Shown in pieces: positions 35,949-44,621 of a DNA stretch of 64,000 nt (its first letter is position 1; the number at the start of each line of letters is the position of its first letter). The stretch is from Undibacterium_A arcticum (GTDB taxonomy: Bacteria > Pseudomonadota > Gammaproteobacteria > Burkholderiales > Burkholderiaceae_D): the NCBI RefSeq assembly GCF_042660705.1, contig NZ_JBHSUQ010000001.1. One strand, 5' to 3'. Both the position numbers and the translations under genes were made by a program. A model generated the notes under the pieces. It made no database searches, was not told the DNA's origin, and was given only the letters and a program-made list of their open reading frames with translations.

Positions 35949-36094
35949 TGGGATTTACTCCTGTTCGGGAAGGGGATGCACGGCCAATTCTGACGCATAA
36001 GGTTCGACATGAACAGCAGCGACCGGCTTGCCGGTGGCTGTTCGCACGATAGAGGGTCATGCCTCATTAACTAGTAGGGCGTCAATAAGCGTAG

Positions 36095-36176
36095 CCCTTG
36101 CAGGGCGCATATCCGCTTGCAAGCGGATACCGTTTCGCAGGCGTGGGGCAACGCCCCACGAAACCCCTGCTACACC
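36095..36176 (+). repeat. P element copy P3
   Basis: This copy has hairpin 1 TATCCGCTTG/CAAGCGGATA and hairpin 2 GTGGGGC/GCCCCAC, and ends AAACCCCTGCT. It is inserted in the loop of the GTAG hairpin at the left end of RAYT unit 1. Confidence 0.88.
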
Positions 36177-36190
36177 ATTGCGCCGCATGT

Positions 36191-36721
36191 CTACTCAACA
36201 TATTGCGTGCCGTCTTCAGCCCCGCCCGCCCAATCGGTAGGATAAACACCTTGATCCACCAGACGGTGAAACGTTGAAAACGGCCAATCCGCCACCTGTT
36301 TAACCAAACCATGCTTGAGTGGATTGATGTGCACGTAGTCCATGTGCGCAGCAAAATCCCGTTCATCGCGTATCAAATGCTCCCAATAACGACGTTGCCA
36401 AATCGCGCGTTCGCCGCGCCGCAAGCGCACGGCAGAAAGCAATTCAGTGTTGGGAATGGATTTGGAAAAAAGAATTTTTATCAAGCGCCAGCGTGTCGCA
36501 AAATCGGTATCGCCGGGCGGAAGTTCGATCACGCAATGCAGATGATCGGGTAGTACGACCCAGGCGTGGATGGTAAAAGGATGATTGATCCGAACGTGGC
36601 GTACCGCGTCGCGCAGATGATCAATATGCCGCACCAGCAAATCGTTGCCAGAGCGTTCGAGCAGATTCACGGTGAAAAAATAAGTGCCGCCCGGATGCCA
36701 GGCGCGTCGGTAGTTGGGCAT
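36191..36721 (-). CDS. REP-associated tyrosine transposase (RAYT, Y1 family)
   Basis: This 176-residue Y1 single-strand transposase relative has the HUH-type metal-binding motif in LPDHLHCVIELP and the putative catalytic tyrosine in AAHMDYVHINPLKHGLV. The amino terminus MPNYRRAWHPGGTYFFTVNLLER and WQRRYWEHLIRDERDF are typical of RAYTs. RAYTs act on REP hairpins with a GTAG-like foot. Here the gene lies between inverted GTAG repeats and between two inverted P elements, and is the only intact transposase of this type in the window. Confidence 0.93.
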   Translation of the reverse strand: MPNYRRAWHPGGTYFFTVNLLERSGNDLLVRHIDHLRDAVRHVRINHPFTIHAWVVLPDHLHCVIELPPGDTDFATRWRLIKILFSKSIPNTELLSAVRLRRGERAIWQRRYWEHLIRDERDFAAHMDYVHINPLKHGLVKQVADWPFSTFHRLVDQGVYPTDWAGGAEDGTQYVE

Positions 36722-36754
36722 CGCGGGAGTTTAGCGCATCCCATGCGGCGCAAT

Positions 36755-36836
36755 GGTGCAGCACGGGTTTTTTGGGGCACTGCCCCACGCCTGCGGAACG
36801 GTATCCGCTTGCAAGCGGATATGCGCCCTGCAAGGG
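36755..36836 (-). repeat. P element copy P4
   Basis: This copy is inverted relative to P3. It has the same hairpin 1 and hairpin 2 TGGGGCA/TGCCCCA, with a divergent AAAAAACCCGTGCTGC end. It is inserted between GCGGCGCAAT and GCTGCGCTTATTG, which adjoin in unit 2 apart from one base. Confidence 0.88.
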
Positions 36837-36883
36837 CTGCGCTTATTGACGCCCTACCATACGCCGTACGGCCTTATCAACTA

Positions 36884-37508
36884 GTAGGGCGTCAATAAGC
36901 GTAGCGCATTGCGCCGCATGCCTACTCAACATATTGCGTGCCGTCTTCAGCCCCGCCCGCCCAATCGGTAGGATAAACACCTTGATCCACCAGACGGTGA
37001 AATGTTGAAAACGGCCAATCCGCCACCTGTTTAACCAAATCATGCTTGAGTGGATTGATGTGCACGTAGTCCATGTGCGCAGCAAAATCCCGTTCATCGC
37101 GTATCAAATGCTCCCAATAACGACGTTGCCAAATCGCGCGTTCGCCGCGCCGCAAGCGCACTCCAGAAAGCAATTCAGTGTTGGGAATGGATTTGGAAAA
37201 ACGACAATGATTAAGCGCCAGCGTGTCGCAAAATCGGTATTGCCAGGCGGAAGTTCGATCACGCAATGCAGATGATCGGGTAGTACGACCCAAGCGTGGA
37301 TGGTAAAAGGATGATGGATCCGAACGTGGCGTACCGCGTCGCGCAGATGATCAATATGCCGCACCAGCAAATCGTTGCCAGAGCGTTCGAGAAGATTCAC
37401 GGTGAAAAAATAAGTGCCGCCCGGATGCCAGGCGCGTCGGTAGTTGGGCATCGCGGGAGTTTAGCGCATCCCATGCGGCGCAATACGCTGCGCTTATTGA
37501 CGCCCTAC
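36884..37508. mobile_element. RAYT unit 2, tandem copy without P insertions
   Basis: This unit is bounded by the same 18-bp GTAG inverted repeats (36884-36901; 37491-37508) and holds a near-identical but frameshifted transposase gene. It lacks P elements and so shows the pre-insertion state of both ends. The two units also share the short linker GTACGGCCTTATC-like sequence outside the repeats, suggesting tandem duplication of the whole block. Confidence 0.85.
36922..37451 (-). pseudogene. RAYT transposase copy 2, frameshifted
   Basis: The 530-nt copy is one base shorter than the 531-nt intact gene. Differences cluster at about 37198-37212, where GGAAAAACGACAATGATTAAG replaces the slightly longer sequence of unit 1, shifting the frame between the HUH half and the Tyr half. 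Both halves are otherwise almost unchanged. An internal start could still produce the C-terminal half. Confidence 0.9.
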
Positions 37509-37650
37509 CAAATACGTCTTACGGCCTTCAAATACCCAACGCCCCATGCGCCGATCCTTCCCGCATCGCGCGCGGACCGGAGCAAAAACGGGGTAACGGA
37601 AAAAAAAAGAATGTTTTGCGCCTCGGAGGCAAAAATTCATTCGGCAATAA

Positions 37651-37938
37651 TCAACGATTATCCCAAAGCTGCCTTACAAAGCGGCCCACGACGACTCCAA
37701 GAATGCCAAATACCAAGCAATGCGGTATCAGCACCAACAACCAGAAGAATTCGTCGGCTGAGCGAGTGGATTTGGCGAAATCATGATTATTCATTCCCAC
37801 GCAACTTGGCAGCGCGAGCAACAGCCAACCTGCCAACGGCGCAATTAGAAAGGCGATTACTCGTCTCTTTACGTACCAACTGATAGCGCTTGCGAGGCCA
37901 AATGCAATTGCGAAGAAGTGCCACGGCTGTAAATTCAT
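37651..37938 (-). CDS. Small hypothetical membrane protein
   Basis: I do not recognise this 95-residue protein. It has hydrophobic segments near residues 5-24, 28-45 and 66-84 and ends RQLWDNR. It stands alone between the RAYT units and the PIN-like gene and has slightly lower GC than the core genes. It could be a real accessory gene; no function can be proposed. Confidence 0.55.
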   Translation of the reverse strand: MNLQPWHFFAIAFGLASAISWYVKRRVIAFLIAPLAGWLLLALPSCVGMNNHDFAKSTRSADEFFWLLVLIPHCLVFGILGVVVGRFVRQLWDNR

Positions 37939-38018
37939 TGAGGACTAAACTTTTGAAATCACCGGCCTGCGCGGCTTGTCGCACAGGTCAGGTGGATTGA
38001 TGGGTTAGGGACATGAAG

Positions 38019-38522
38019 CTAAGGTTGCCATTCTAAAGCTTCACCATTTCGCTCCAACTTAACGCGCTTCTCGAAGTGCCTGCCCTCTGCTTTTATGAAA
38101 CCTCGAACAGTCCAAACTCTATCTTGTGTAACTTCAATCTTCGCTCCAATGTGCGCGTTCCCGTATGGAGCAACGAGCCTAAGTAGATCGGCAATTGCAG
38201 GCTCCAAGCTACCATCGCCTCCTGCACCCGGAAGAACAATAACCCCTGGGTTTCTATGGAAGGGGAATTGCCTGTCGTCCAGATAGTCTCTGTCATGCGT
38301 AAGTATTATGCGATTGTCTTTCCATGCGTATGCAAAGACGGTCTCGTCAGGGTGGCCTATCAATCCGGCTTCAGCGACAAATATTGCGTTATAGCCAAAA
38401 TCACGGAGTAAGACTGCGACATCGTTTCCCATGTTTTCATCGACGAGAAATCGTGCTTTCTTCTTGAACTCTCGTTCGAAATCGCGCATTTCATCATCTG
38501 ACAATTTGGAAATGGCTTCCAC
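38019..38522 (-). CDS. DUF5615 PIN-like nuclease-domain protein
   Basis: This 167-residue protein carries a Mut7-C/DUF5615 PIN-like domain: ARFLVDENMGNDVAVLLRDFGY, then HPDETVFAYAWKDNRIILTHDRDYLD, supplying the acidic metal-binding residues. About 28 residues precede the domain and about 65 follow it. Such proteins are often toxins paired with a DUF433 antitoxin, but no such partner is visible on either side here. The 195-nt gap to the ABC exporter gene is empty. Confidence 0.78.
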   Translation of the reverse strand: MEAISKLSDDEMRDFEREFKKKARFLVDENMGNDVAVLLRDFGYNAIFVAEAGLIGHPDETVFAYAWKDNRIILTHDRDYLDDRQFPFHRNPGVIVLPGAGGDGSLEPAIADLLRLVAPYGNAHIGAKIEVTQDRVWTVRGFIKAEGRHFEKRVKLERNGEALEWQP

Positions 38523-38717
38523 ATGTTTGTGCCTAACTGTATTTAGACGGACAGCAACTGTCTGAGTAACCTGGCCCCAAGCCTTTTAACCTTGGCGACC
38601 AAATCATCACAAACCCTTGCCGCGTGGTTGTTTTGATAGTGAACTGGATAAAAATACAGTACTAAATAGCCATGAAAAACATCACGCAGTGTATGTCCTA
38701 TGATGCGGAAAACACAA

Positions 38718-40586
38718 TCACGCCGCCGAGCGCAGCTCGGCATCCGCATCAAGCTCGCCCGCCTCCGGCGAATTGGCCGCCTCTTCCTGCTTCGCCTGCT
38801 GCCTTGCCCACATCTGCGCATAGGCGCCATCGGCGACCAGCAGTTGGGTGTGGGTGCCGCGCTCGACGATGCGGCCGTGTTCCAGTACCAGGATTTGCTG
38901 GGCGTCGCTGATGGTCGACAGCCGGTGCGCGATCACCAGCGTGGTGCGGTTTTTGGCGATCTCTTTCAGCTGCGCCTGGATCGCCTGCTCCGACTTGGAA
39001 TCGAGCGCGGAGGTGGCCTCGTCGAAAATCAGGATCGCCGGGTCCTTCAGCACCGTGCGCGCGATCGCGACGCGCTGCTTTTCGCCGCCGGATAATTTCA
39101 GGCCGCGCTCGCCGACCATGGTGGCGTAGCCATCCGGCAAGGTTTCGATGAAATCGTGAATGTAGGCGGCGCGCGCGGCAGCGATGATCTCGTCCTTGGT
39201 GGCGCCCGGTTTGCCGTAGGCGATGTTGTATTCGATGGTGTCGTTGAACAGCACGGTGTCCTGCGGCACGATGCCGATCGACGCGCGCAGCGAGGCTTGC
39301 GTGATGTCGCGCAGGTCCTGGCCGTCGATCGTGATGCGGCCGCTGTTGACATCGTAGAAACGGAACAGAAGCCGCGACAGGGTCGACTTGCCGGAACCGC
39401 TATGGCCGACCACGGCGGTGGTGGTGCCGGCCGGAATCGTGAAGTCGACGCCGAACAGGATCTGGCGATTGCTTTCGTAGCTGAATTCGACATTGGAAAA
39501 CTTGACCTCGGCCCCGCGCGCCGCCAGCGGTTGCGCATGCGCGCCATCGGCCACTTCGCGGTTCTGGTCGAGCAGCGTGAACAATCGCTCCATGTCGGCC
39601 AGACTTTGCTTGATCTCGCGGTACAGCACGCCGAGGAAACCCAGCGGAATATACAACTGGATCATGAAGGCATTGACCAGCACCAGATCGCCCAGCGTCA
39701 TCTTGCCGTCGATCACGCCTTGCGTCGCGCGCCACAGGATCAGCGACACCGCGCTCGCGATGATGGTGGCCTGCCCGGTATTGAGCACCGACAGCGAGGT
39801 TTGCGACTTGACCGCGGCGGTCTCGTAACGCTTCAGGCCTTCGTCGTAACGCCGCGCTTCGTATTCCTCGTTGCCAAAATACTTGACCGTTTCATAATTG
39901 ATCAGCGAATCGATGGCCTTGGTGCTGGCCTGGGAATCGAGGTCGTTCATGGTGCGGCGGAAATGGGTGCGCCACTCGGTCACCGAGATCGTGAAGGCGA
40001 TGTACAGGACCAGTGCACCGGCCGTGATGACGGTAAACCAGATGTCGTAATGCAGTACCAGGTAGCCGATCACCAGTGCGATCTCGACCAGCGTCGGCAG
40101 GATCGAAAACAGGGTGTACGACACCAGCGACGAGATGCCGCGCGTGCCGCGCTCGATGTCGCGCGTCATGCCGCCGGTCTGGCGGTTCAGGTGAAACCGC
40201 AGCGACAGTGAATGCAGGTGCCGAAATACCTGCAGCGCAATGGTACGCACCGCGCGCTGGGTGACGCGGGCGAACATGAATTCGCGCAGCTCGGTAAACA
40301 GGCTGGTCGACATGCGCAGCACGCCGTAGGCGATCAGCAGGGCGAGCGGCAGTACCAGCAGCGCCTTCGGGTTGCCCGGCCCGATGCTCATCGCATCGAC
40401 CAGTTTTTTCAGCACCAGCGGCACACCGACATTGGCCATCTTGGCGCCGACCAGGCACAGCAGCGCCAGCATGACGCGCCATTTGTAGACCCACAGGTAG
40501 GGGAACAGGGTTTTGAGTGTGGCCCAGTCGTTGCGCGGCTGGCCGCTCGCAGGCATCGTGGGCTGTGAAGGTGAATTACGGCGCAT
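38718..40586 (-). CDS. Atm1/HMT1-type ABC half-transporter
   Basis: This 622-residue half transporter has an N-terminal six-helix ABC exporter domain followed by an ATPase with Walker A GHSGSGKST, signature LSGGEKQRVAIART and Walker B ILIFDEATSALD. The TM region resembles Atm1/HMT1 exporters, which handle glutathione-conjugated metals or sulfur species. I start at ATG 40586 since the upstream extension overlaps the thioesterase gene's divergent leader. It is divergent from that gene by 70 nt. Confidence 0.9.
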   Translation of the reverse strand: MRRNSPSQPTMPASGQPRNDWATLKTLFPYLWVYKWRVMLALLCLVGAKMANVGVPLVLKKLVDAMSIGPGNPKALLVLPLALLIAYGVLRMSTSLFTELREFMFARVTQRAVRTIALQVFRHLHSLSLRFHLNRQTGGMTRDIERGTRGISSLVSYTLFSILPTLVEIALVIGYLVLHYDIWFTVITAGALVLYIAFTISVTEWRTHFRRTMNDLDSQASTKAIDSLINYETVKYFGNEEYEARRYDEGLKRYETAAVKSQTSLSVLNTGQATIIASAVSLILWRATQGVIDGKMTLGDLVLVNAFMIQLYIPLGFLGVLYREIKQSLADMERLFTLLDQNREVADGAHAQPLAARGAEVKFSNVEFSYESNRQILFGVDFTIPAGTTTAVVGHSGSGKSTLSRLLFRFYDVNSGRITIDGQDLRDITQASLRASIGIVPQDTVLFNDTIEYNIAYGKPGATKDEIIAAARAAYIHDFIETLPDGYATMVGERGLKLSGGEKQRVAIARTVLKDPAILIFDEATSALDSKSEQAIQAQLKEIAKNRTTLVIAHRLSTISDAQQILVLEHGRIVERGTHTQLLVADGAYAQMWARQQAKQEEAANSPEAGELDADAELRSAA

Positions 40587-40656
40587 GGCGGATACGGTTC
40601 TTTTATGGTTCAATGGAAACTGAGTTGAGAACGATTGTAGCCTTTCAGGGGAATTC

Positions 40657-41124
40657 ATGAGCGACACCCAAACCCAAATCCCAAGCCAGGCAGCCCAGGA
40701 CAGCGGCAAGCTTCCGGGCCTGCCGGCCGGCAAAATGCCGCAATTGCGGGTGATGCCGATGCCGGCCGATGCCAATGTCTATGGCGACGTGTTCGGTGGC
40801 TGGATCATGGCCCAGGTTGATATTGCCGGCTCGCTGCCGGCGGTGCGGCGTTCCAACGGCCGGGTCGCGACCATCGCGGTCAATTCCTTCCTGTTCAAGC
40901 ATCCGGTATTCGTCGGCGACCTGCTGTCGTTCTACGCCGAGATCGTCAAGGTCGGCAATACCTCGATCACCGTCAATGTCGAAGTCTATGCCGAGCGCAA
41001 CCGGCTGCAGGCCGACACGGTCAAGGTGACCGAGGCGACGCTGACCTATGTCGCCACCGGCGAGGACCGCAAGCCGCGCCTGATCCCGCCGCTCGATTCG
41101 CTGACCTCGACGTACACATTTTAA
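40657..41124 (+). CDS. YciA-type acyl-CoA thioesterase
   Basis: This 155-residue hot-dog fold protein has the catalytic-region motif ANVYGDVFGGWIMAQVDIAGS and a downstream FKHPVFVGDLLSFYAEIV segment, as in YciA/BACH thioesterases. It hydrolyses acyl-CoA esters. It is divergent from the Atm1-type exporter and upstream of phoD. Confidence 0.92.
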   Translation: MSDTQTQIPSQAAQDSGKLPGLPAGKMPQLRVMPMPADANVYGDVFGGWIMAQVDIAGSLPAVRRSNGRVATIAVNSFLFKHPVFVGDLLSFYAEIVKVGNTSITVNVEVYAERNRLQADTVKVTEATLTYVATGEDRKPRLIPPLDSLTSTYTF

Positions 41125-41172
41125 TGCGCCAACACGCGCGTCTCGGCCCCACAGGATTCGCGCGTTAGCGGC

Positions 41173-42765
41173 ATGCCGGATCGCCGCCACTTCCTCGCAC
41201 AATCGGCCCGGCTGGCTGCGTTGGCCGGCGCTGCCGCGCTGTTTCCGGCCATCGCGGCTGCCGACCCGGTCGATTATCCGTTCCGGCTCGGCGTCGCATC
41301 CGGTTCGCCGCTGCCGACCGCCATCGTGCTGTGGACCCGCATCCTGCCAGATCCCTTGAACGCGAACGCACTGCCGCCGGTGGTATTGGCAGTACGCTGG
41401 GAACTGGCCGAGGATCAGGCGTTTCATCGTATCGTGGCGCAGGGTGTGGCGCCGGCGCTGCCGGAGCTGGCGCACAGCGTGCATGTCGACGTCGGCGGTT
41501 TGCGGCCCGGCCGCTGGTATTGGTACCGCTTCATGCTGGGCGATGCGGTCAGCCCTGTCGGGCGCACCCGCACCGCACCGCCGCCACAGGCGATGCCGGC
41601 CACGCTGCGGCTGGCGGTGGCGTCGTGTCAGCACTGGGAATTCGGCCAGTACGCGGCGCACCGCCATATCGCGCTGGCGGCGCCGGATCTGGTGGCTTTT
41701 CTGGGCGACTATATCTACGAATGGGGACCCTACGATCTGGCGCATCCGCTGCGGCCGCGGCGCAGCAACGAGAGCTTCACGCTGGCCGATTACCGCGCCC
41801 GTTATGCCCAATACAAGACCGACCCGCATCTGCAGGCGGCGCACCAGGCGGCGCCGTGGATCGTGACCTGGGACGATCACGACGTTAGCAACGACTACGC
41901 CAACGACCGCGACGAACGGCTCGATCCGCATTTCCTGACGCGCCGCGCGGCGGCCTACCAGGCATTCTACGAACACATGCCGCTGCGGCTGCCGGTGCTG
42001 CGGCCAATCCCAACGAATGGCAGCAGCCAGTTTGCGCATATGCGGATTTACGAGCGCTACGACTGGGGCCGGCTGGCACGCTTTCATGTGCTGGACGACC
42101 GCCAGTATCGCGCGCACCAAGCCTGCCACACTCCCGGTCGGGGCGGCTCCAGCTCGGTCACGTCGACTTGCCTGGAACGGCTGCAGCCGGAGCGCAGCAT
42201 GCTCGGGCACGAACAGGAAACCTGGCTGGCGGATAGTTTCGCGACCTCGCCGGCGCGCTGGAACATCCTGGCGCAACAAACCCTGATGGCACAAAACAGC
42301 CAGAGCCCGATGCAGTTCCCGTCCGAAGGCCGGTTCTGGACCGATGGCTGGGATGGTTATCCGGTGGCGCGCCAGCGCCTGTTCGACGATATCGTGCAGC
42401 ACCGGGTCGCCAACCCGCTGGTGCTAAGCGGCGACGTCCACAGCTTTTACGCCGCCAATCTGCAACGCGATTTCTATCAGCCCAGTTCGGCGCTGAACCC
42501 GGTGCTTGCGACCGAATTTTGCGGCACCTCGGTCACTTCCAGCTCGCGGCCGCAGGCGCGCACCGAGCAGTACGTGGCGCAGAATCCGCATATCAAGTTC
42601 GGCCGCAGCGACAAGCGCGGCTTCATGATGCTGGAAATTACGCCGGCGCACAGCAAGGTGCTGTTTCAGGCGCTCGACGATGTGTCGCGCGCGGATTCAG
42701 GATTTGCGACGCTGGCCAGTTTTGTGGTGCAGGATGGATTACCCGGGGTGCAGCGCAGTAGTTGA
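41173..42765 (+). CDS. phoD: PhoD-type alkaline phosphatase, Tat-exported
   Basis: This 530-residue protein has a twin-arginine signal (PDRRHFLAQSARLAALAGAAAL), so it is exported folded. The PhoD catalytic blocks are LGDYIYEWG, TWDDHDVSNDYAND, and LSGDVHSFYAANL. It uses iron and calcium in characterised members and releases phosphate from phosphodiesters or monoesters. No Pho box is evident in the 48-nt upstream gap. Confidence 0.93.
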   Translation: MPDRRHFLAQSARLAALAGAAALFPAIAAADPVDYPFRLGVASGSPLPTAIVLWTRILPDPLNANALPPVVLAVRWELAEDQAFHRIVAQGVAPALPELAHSVHVDVGGLRPGRWYWYRFMLGDAVSPVGRTRTAPPPQAMPATLRLAVASCQHWEFGQYAAHRHIALAAPDLVAFLGDYIYEWGPYDLAHPLRPRRSNESFTLADYRARYAQYKTDPHLQAAHQAAPWIVTWDDHDVSNDYANDRDERLDPHFLTRRAAAYQAFYEHMPLRLPVLRPIPTNGSSQFAHMRIYERYDWGRLARFHVLDDRQYRAHQACHTPGRGGSSSVTSTCLERLQPERSMLGHEQETWLADSFATSPARWNILAQQTLMAQNSQSPMQFPSEGRFWTDGWDGYPVARQRLFDDIVQHRVANPLVLSGDVHSFYAANLQRDFYQPSSALNPVLATEFCGTSVTSSSRPQARTEQYVAQNPHIKFGRSDKRGFMMLEITPAHSKVLFQALDDVSRADSGFATLASFVVQDGLPGVQRSS

Positions 42766-42775
42766 ATCTGAACTC

Positions 42776-42834
42776 GTAGGATGGGTACAACCCATCGTGC
42801 CGGCCGGTCAACCGATGGGTTGCACCCATCCTAC
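42776..42834. repeat. GTAG-type hairpin pair (REPIN-like), copy W3
   Basis: Inverted 21-bp arms at 42776-42796 and 42814-42834 (one mismatch) separate the convergent phoD and benE genes. Since the stems are GC-rich and bidirectional, they may help to stop transcription from both sides. Confidence 0.85.
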
Positions 42835-42837
42835 TTC

Positions 42838-44073
42838 TCAGCGCACGTTCTCCGGTTTAGTGCGCTGCCAGCTCAGCGCCAGCATCGACAGCGCTCCCGC
42901 CACCAGCCCCCAGAACGCGGCGCCGACACCGAACAGTGACACGCCGGACGCGGTCACCAGGAACGCGATCAGCGCCGGTTCGCGCTGGCGCTCGTTGGCC
43001 ATCGCCACCGTCAAGCCGTTGGCGATGGTGCCGAACAAGGCCATGCCGGCAATCGCCAGCACCAGCTCTTTCGGGAACGCGGCGAACAGCGCGCCGACGG
43101 TGGCGCCGAACAAACCCACCAGCAGGTAGAACACACCGGCCGCGATGCTGGCCAGATAGCGCTTGTTTGGATCTTCGTGCGCTTCCTTGCCCATGCAGAT
43201 GGCGGCCGTGATCGCCGCCAGATTCAGTGCGAAGCAGCCGAATGGTGCCAGCAACAGTGTGGTGATGCCGGTCCAGCTGATCAACGGCGAGATCGGCGTG
43301 CTGTAGCCGGAGGCGCGCAGCACCGCGACGCCGGGCGCATTTTGCGACGCCATATTGACCACGAACAGCGGGATGCCGACGCCGATCAGGCTGCTCCAGG
43401 CAAACTCCGGCATCGTGAAGACCGGCTGCGCCAGTGCGACATGAAAGTGCTCGAAATGCAGCAGCCCCTGCAGCGCCGCCAGCGCGATGCCGAACCCGAG
43501 CACCAGGATGATGGCGTAGCGCGGCAGCAGCCGCTTGAGCAGCAGATAGGCGATGAACATCGCAAATACCAGTGCGAATTGCAGCTTCATCGCGACGAAC
43601 ACGTCCATCCCGAAACGCGCCAGGATCCCGGCCAGCATCGCCGCCGCAATCGATAACGGGATGCGGTTCATCACCCGCTCGAACCAGCCGGTGATGCCAA
43701 ATAAGATCGCCAGCGCGGCGGCGAACATGAATACGCCAATCGCCTGCGGCAGCGAGACGCCGGCCAGACTGGTCACCAGCAACGCCGCGCCGGGTGTCGA
43801 CCAGGCGGTCACGATCGGTGCCCGGTAGCGCAGCGACAAGCCGATGCAGGTCAGCCCCATGCCGAGCCCGAGCGCGCCGATCCACGAGCTGATCTGCGCC
43901 GGCGTGGCGCCGGCCGCACCGGCGGCCTGGAACACGATCGCCGCCGAACTGGTGAAGCCGACCAGCACCGTGACGAAGCCGGCCGCGATGCTGGACCACG
44001 AAAATGTCTTGCTCATCTGCCGCGTCACTCCCCAACCAGTCGAAAGAATTCCTGTCTCAGGCATGCTGGCCAC
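42838..44073 (-). CDS. benE: Benzoate/H+ symporter BenE family protein
   Basis: This 411-residue transporter has about 12 hydrophobic helices. Family blocks include PIVTAWSTPGAALLVTSLAG, GIPLFVVNMASQNAPGVAVLRASGY and AAICMGKEAHEDPNKRYLAS, all typical of BenE. An internal start at 44016 (MSKTFSWSS) is also plausible and removes an unconserved leader. No benzoate-degradation genes lie nearby, so the transported aromatic acid is uncertain. Confidence 0.92.
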   Translation of the reverse strand: MASMPETGILSTGWGVTRQMSKTFSWSSIAAGFVTVLVGFTSSAAIVFQAAGAAGATPAQISSWIGALGLGMGLTCIGLSLRYRAPIVTAWSTPGAALLVTSLAGVSLPQAIGVFMFAAALAILFGITGWFERVMNRIPLSIAAAMLAGILARFGMDVFVAMKLQFALVFAMFIAYLLLKRLLPRYAIILVLGFGIALAALQGLLHFEHFHVALAQPVFTMPEFAWSSLIGVGIPLFVVNMASQNAPGVAVLRASGYSTPISPLISWTGITTLLLAPFGCFALNLAAITAAICMGKEAHEDPNKRYLASIAAGVFYLLVGLFGATVGALFAAFPKELVLAIAGMALFGTIANGLTVAMANERQREPALIAFLVTASGVSLFGVGAAFWGLVAGALSMLALSWQRTKPENVR

Positions 44074-44106
44074 CGCAGATGAGTGTGTCTTGCCGTGCTG
44101 GCGATC

Positions 44107-44447
44107 TCAATGCCGCTGCCCCAGACCGAGCGCACCGGCCAAGGCCTGCGGCACCGCCAATGCGCGCCGCAGCTTCAGCTTGCCGGCAGCCAACATGGCG
44201 ACCAGTATATCCGCCGCCAGGTTCGGCTTGTCGGTCCGCACCGCGGCAGTGCCAATCGCCTCGACTAGCGCCAGGCCGTGATTCGGAATGATGAACTGCT
44301 GGCCCGCCGTCAGCTCGATGTCGCCGCCCTCGTTGTAGGCGGTGATCCAGACCCGGCCGGACACGCATTCGACCCGATGGCCCTTGGCCCAGGTCAGGCG
44401 CAGCGGATGATTTCGATCAAGGCATACTGTTGCTGGTGCGATCTCAT
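44107..44447 (-). pseudogene. DUF2917 domain protein, probable one-base frame slip after the start
   Basis: An AGGAGG ribosome-binding site sits 5 nt before ATG at 44447, but that frame (MRSHQQQYALIEI) soon stops. The conserved DUF2917 domain starts in the next frame as TVCLDRNHPLRLTW and continues AKGHRVECVSGRVWITAYNEGGDIELTAGQ. One extra A in CAGCAACAG (44430-44431) would join MRSHQQ to TVCLDRN. The only other option is an upstream start inside the MocR operator, which lacks a ribosome-binding site. The gene is divergent from the MocR-type regulator and probably controlled by it. Confidence 0.72.
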
Positions 44448-44528
44448 TGCAGCCTCCTGTGATTGTCCATGCAACAAGAATACGGCGGCGCAGCGCTTGA
44501 TAACAGATGCAGTAAAACGAAATTGTTA

Positions 44529-44562
44529 CCATCACAGTTGATTCCTTGATCAACTGTGATGG
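44529..44562. promoter_or_regulatory. Perfect 14-bp inverted-repeat operator upstream of the MocR-type gene
   Basis: CCATCACAGTTGAT and its exact complement are separated by TCCTTG, midway between the divergent DUF2917 and MocR genes. A TAAAAT hexamer follows at 44565-44570. The position and symmetry suggest autoregulation by the MocR protein and control of the DUF2917 gene. Confidence 0.75.
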
Positions 44563-44621
44563 TCTAAAATGGGTCTCACTGTATCTATTCCGGCAACACC
44601 TGACCGCGGCAGAATGACACC

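Larger units (their letters stand above)
36074..36857. mobile_element. RAYT unit 1, bounded by inverted GTAG hairpin repeats
   Basis: The unit starts and ends with the 18-bp inverted repeat GTAGGGCGTCAATAAGCG (36074-36091; complement 36840-36857). Inside it, two inverted copies of the P element (36095-36176 and 36755-36836) flank an intact transposase gene. Compared with unit 2 at 36884-37508, both P copies are clean insertions: the flanking sequence on each side is continuous in unit 2. Confidence 0.85.

Noticed and set aside
40645..42402. 585-codon minus-strand open frame
   Set aside because: It is antisense to the thioesterase and phoD genes; composition is that of a shadow frame.
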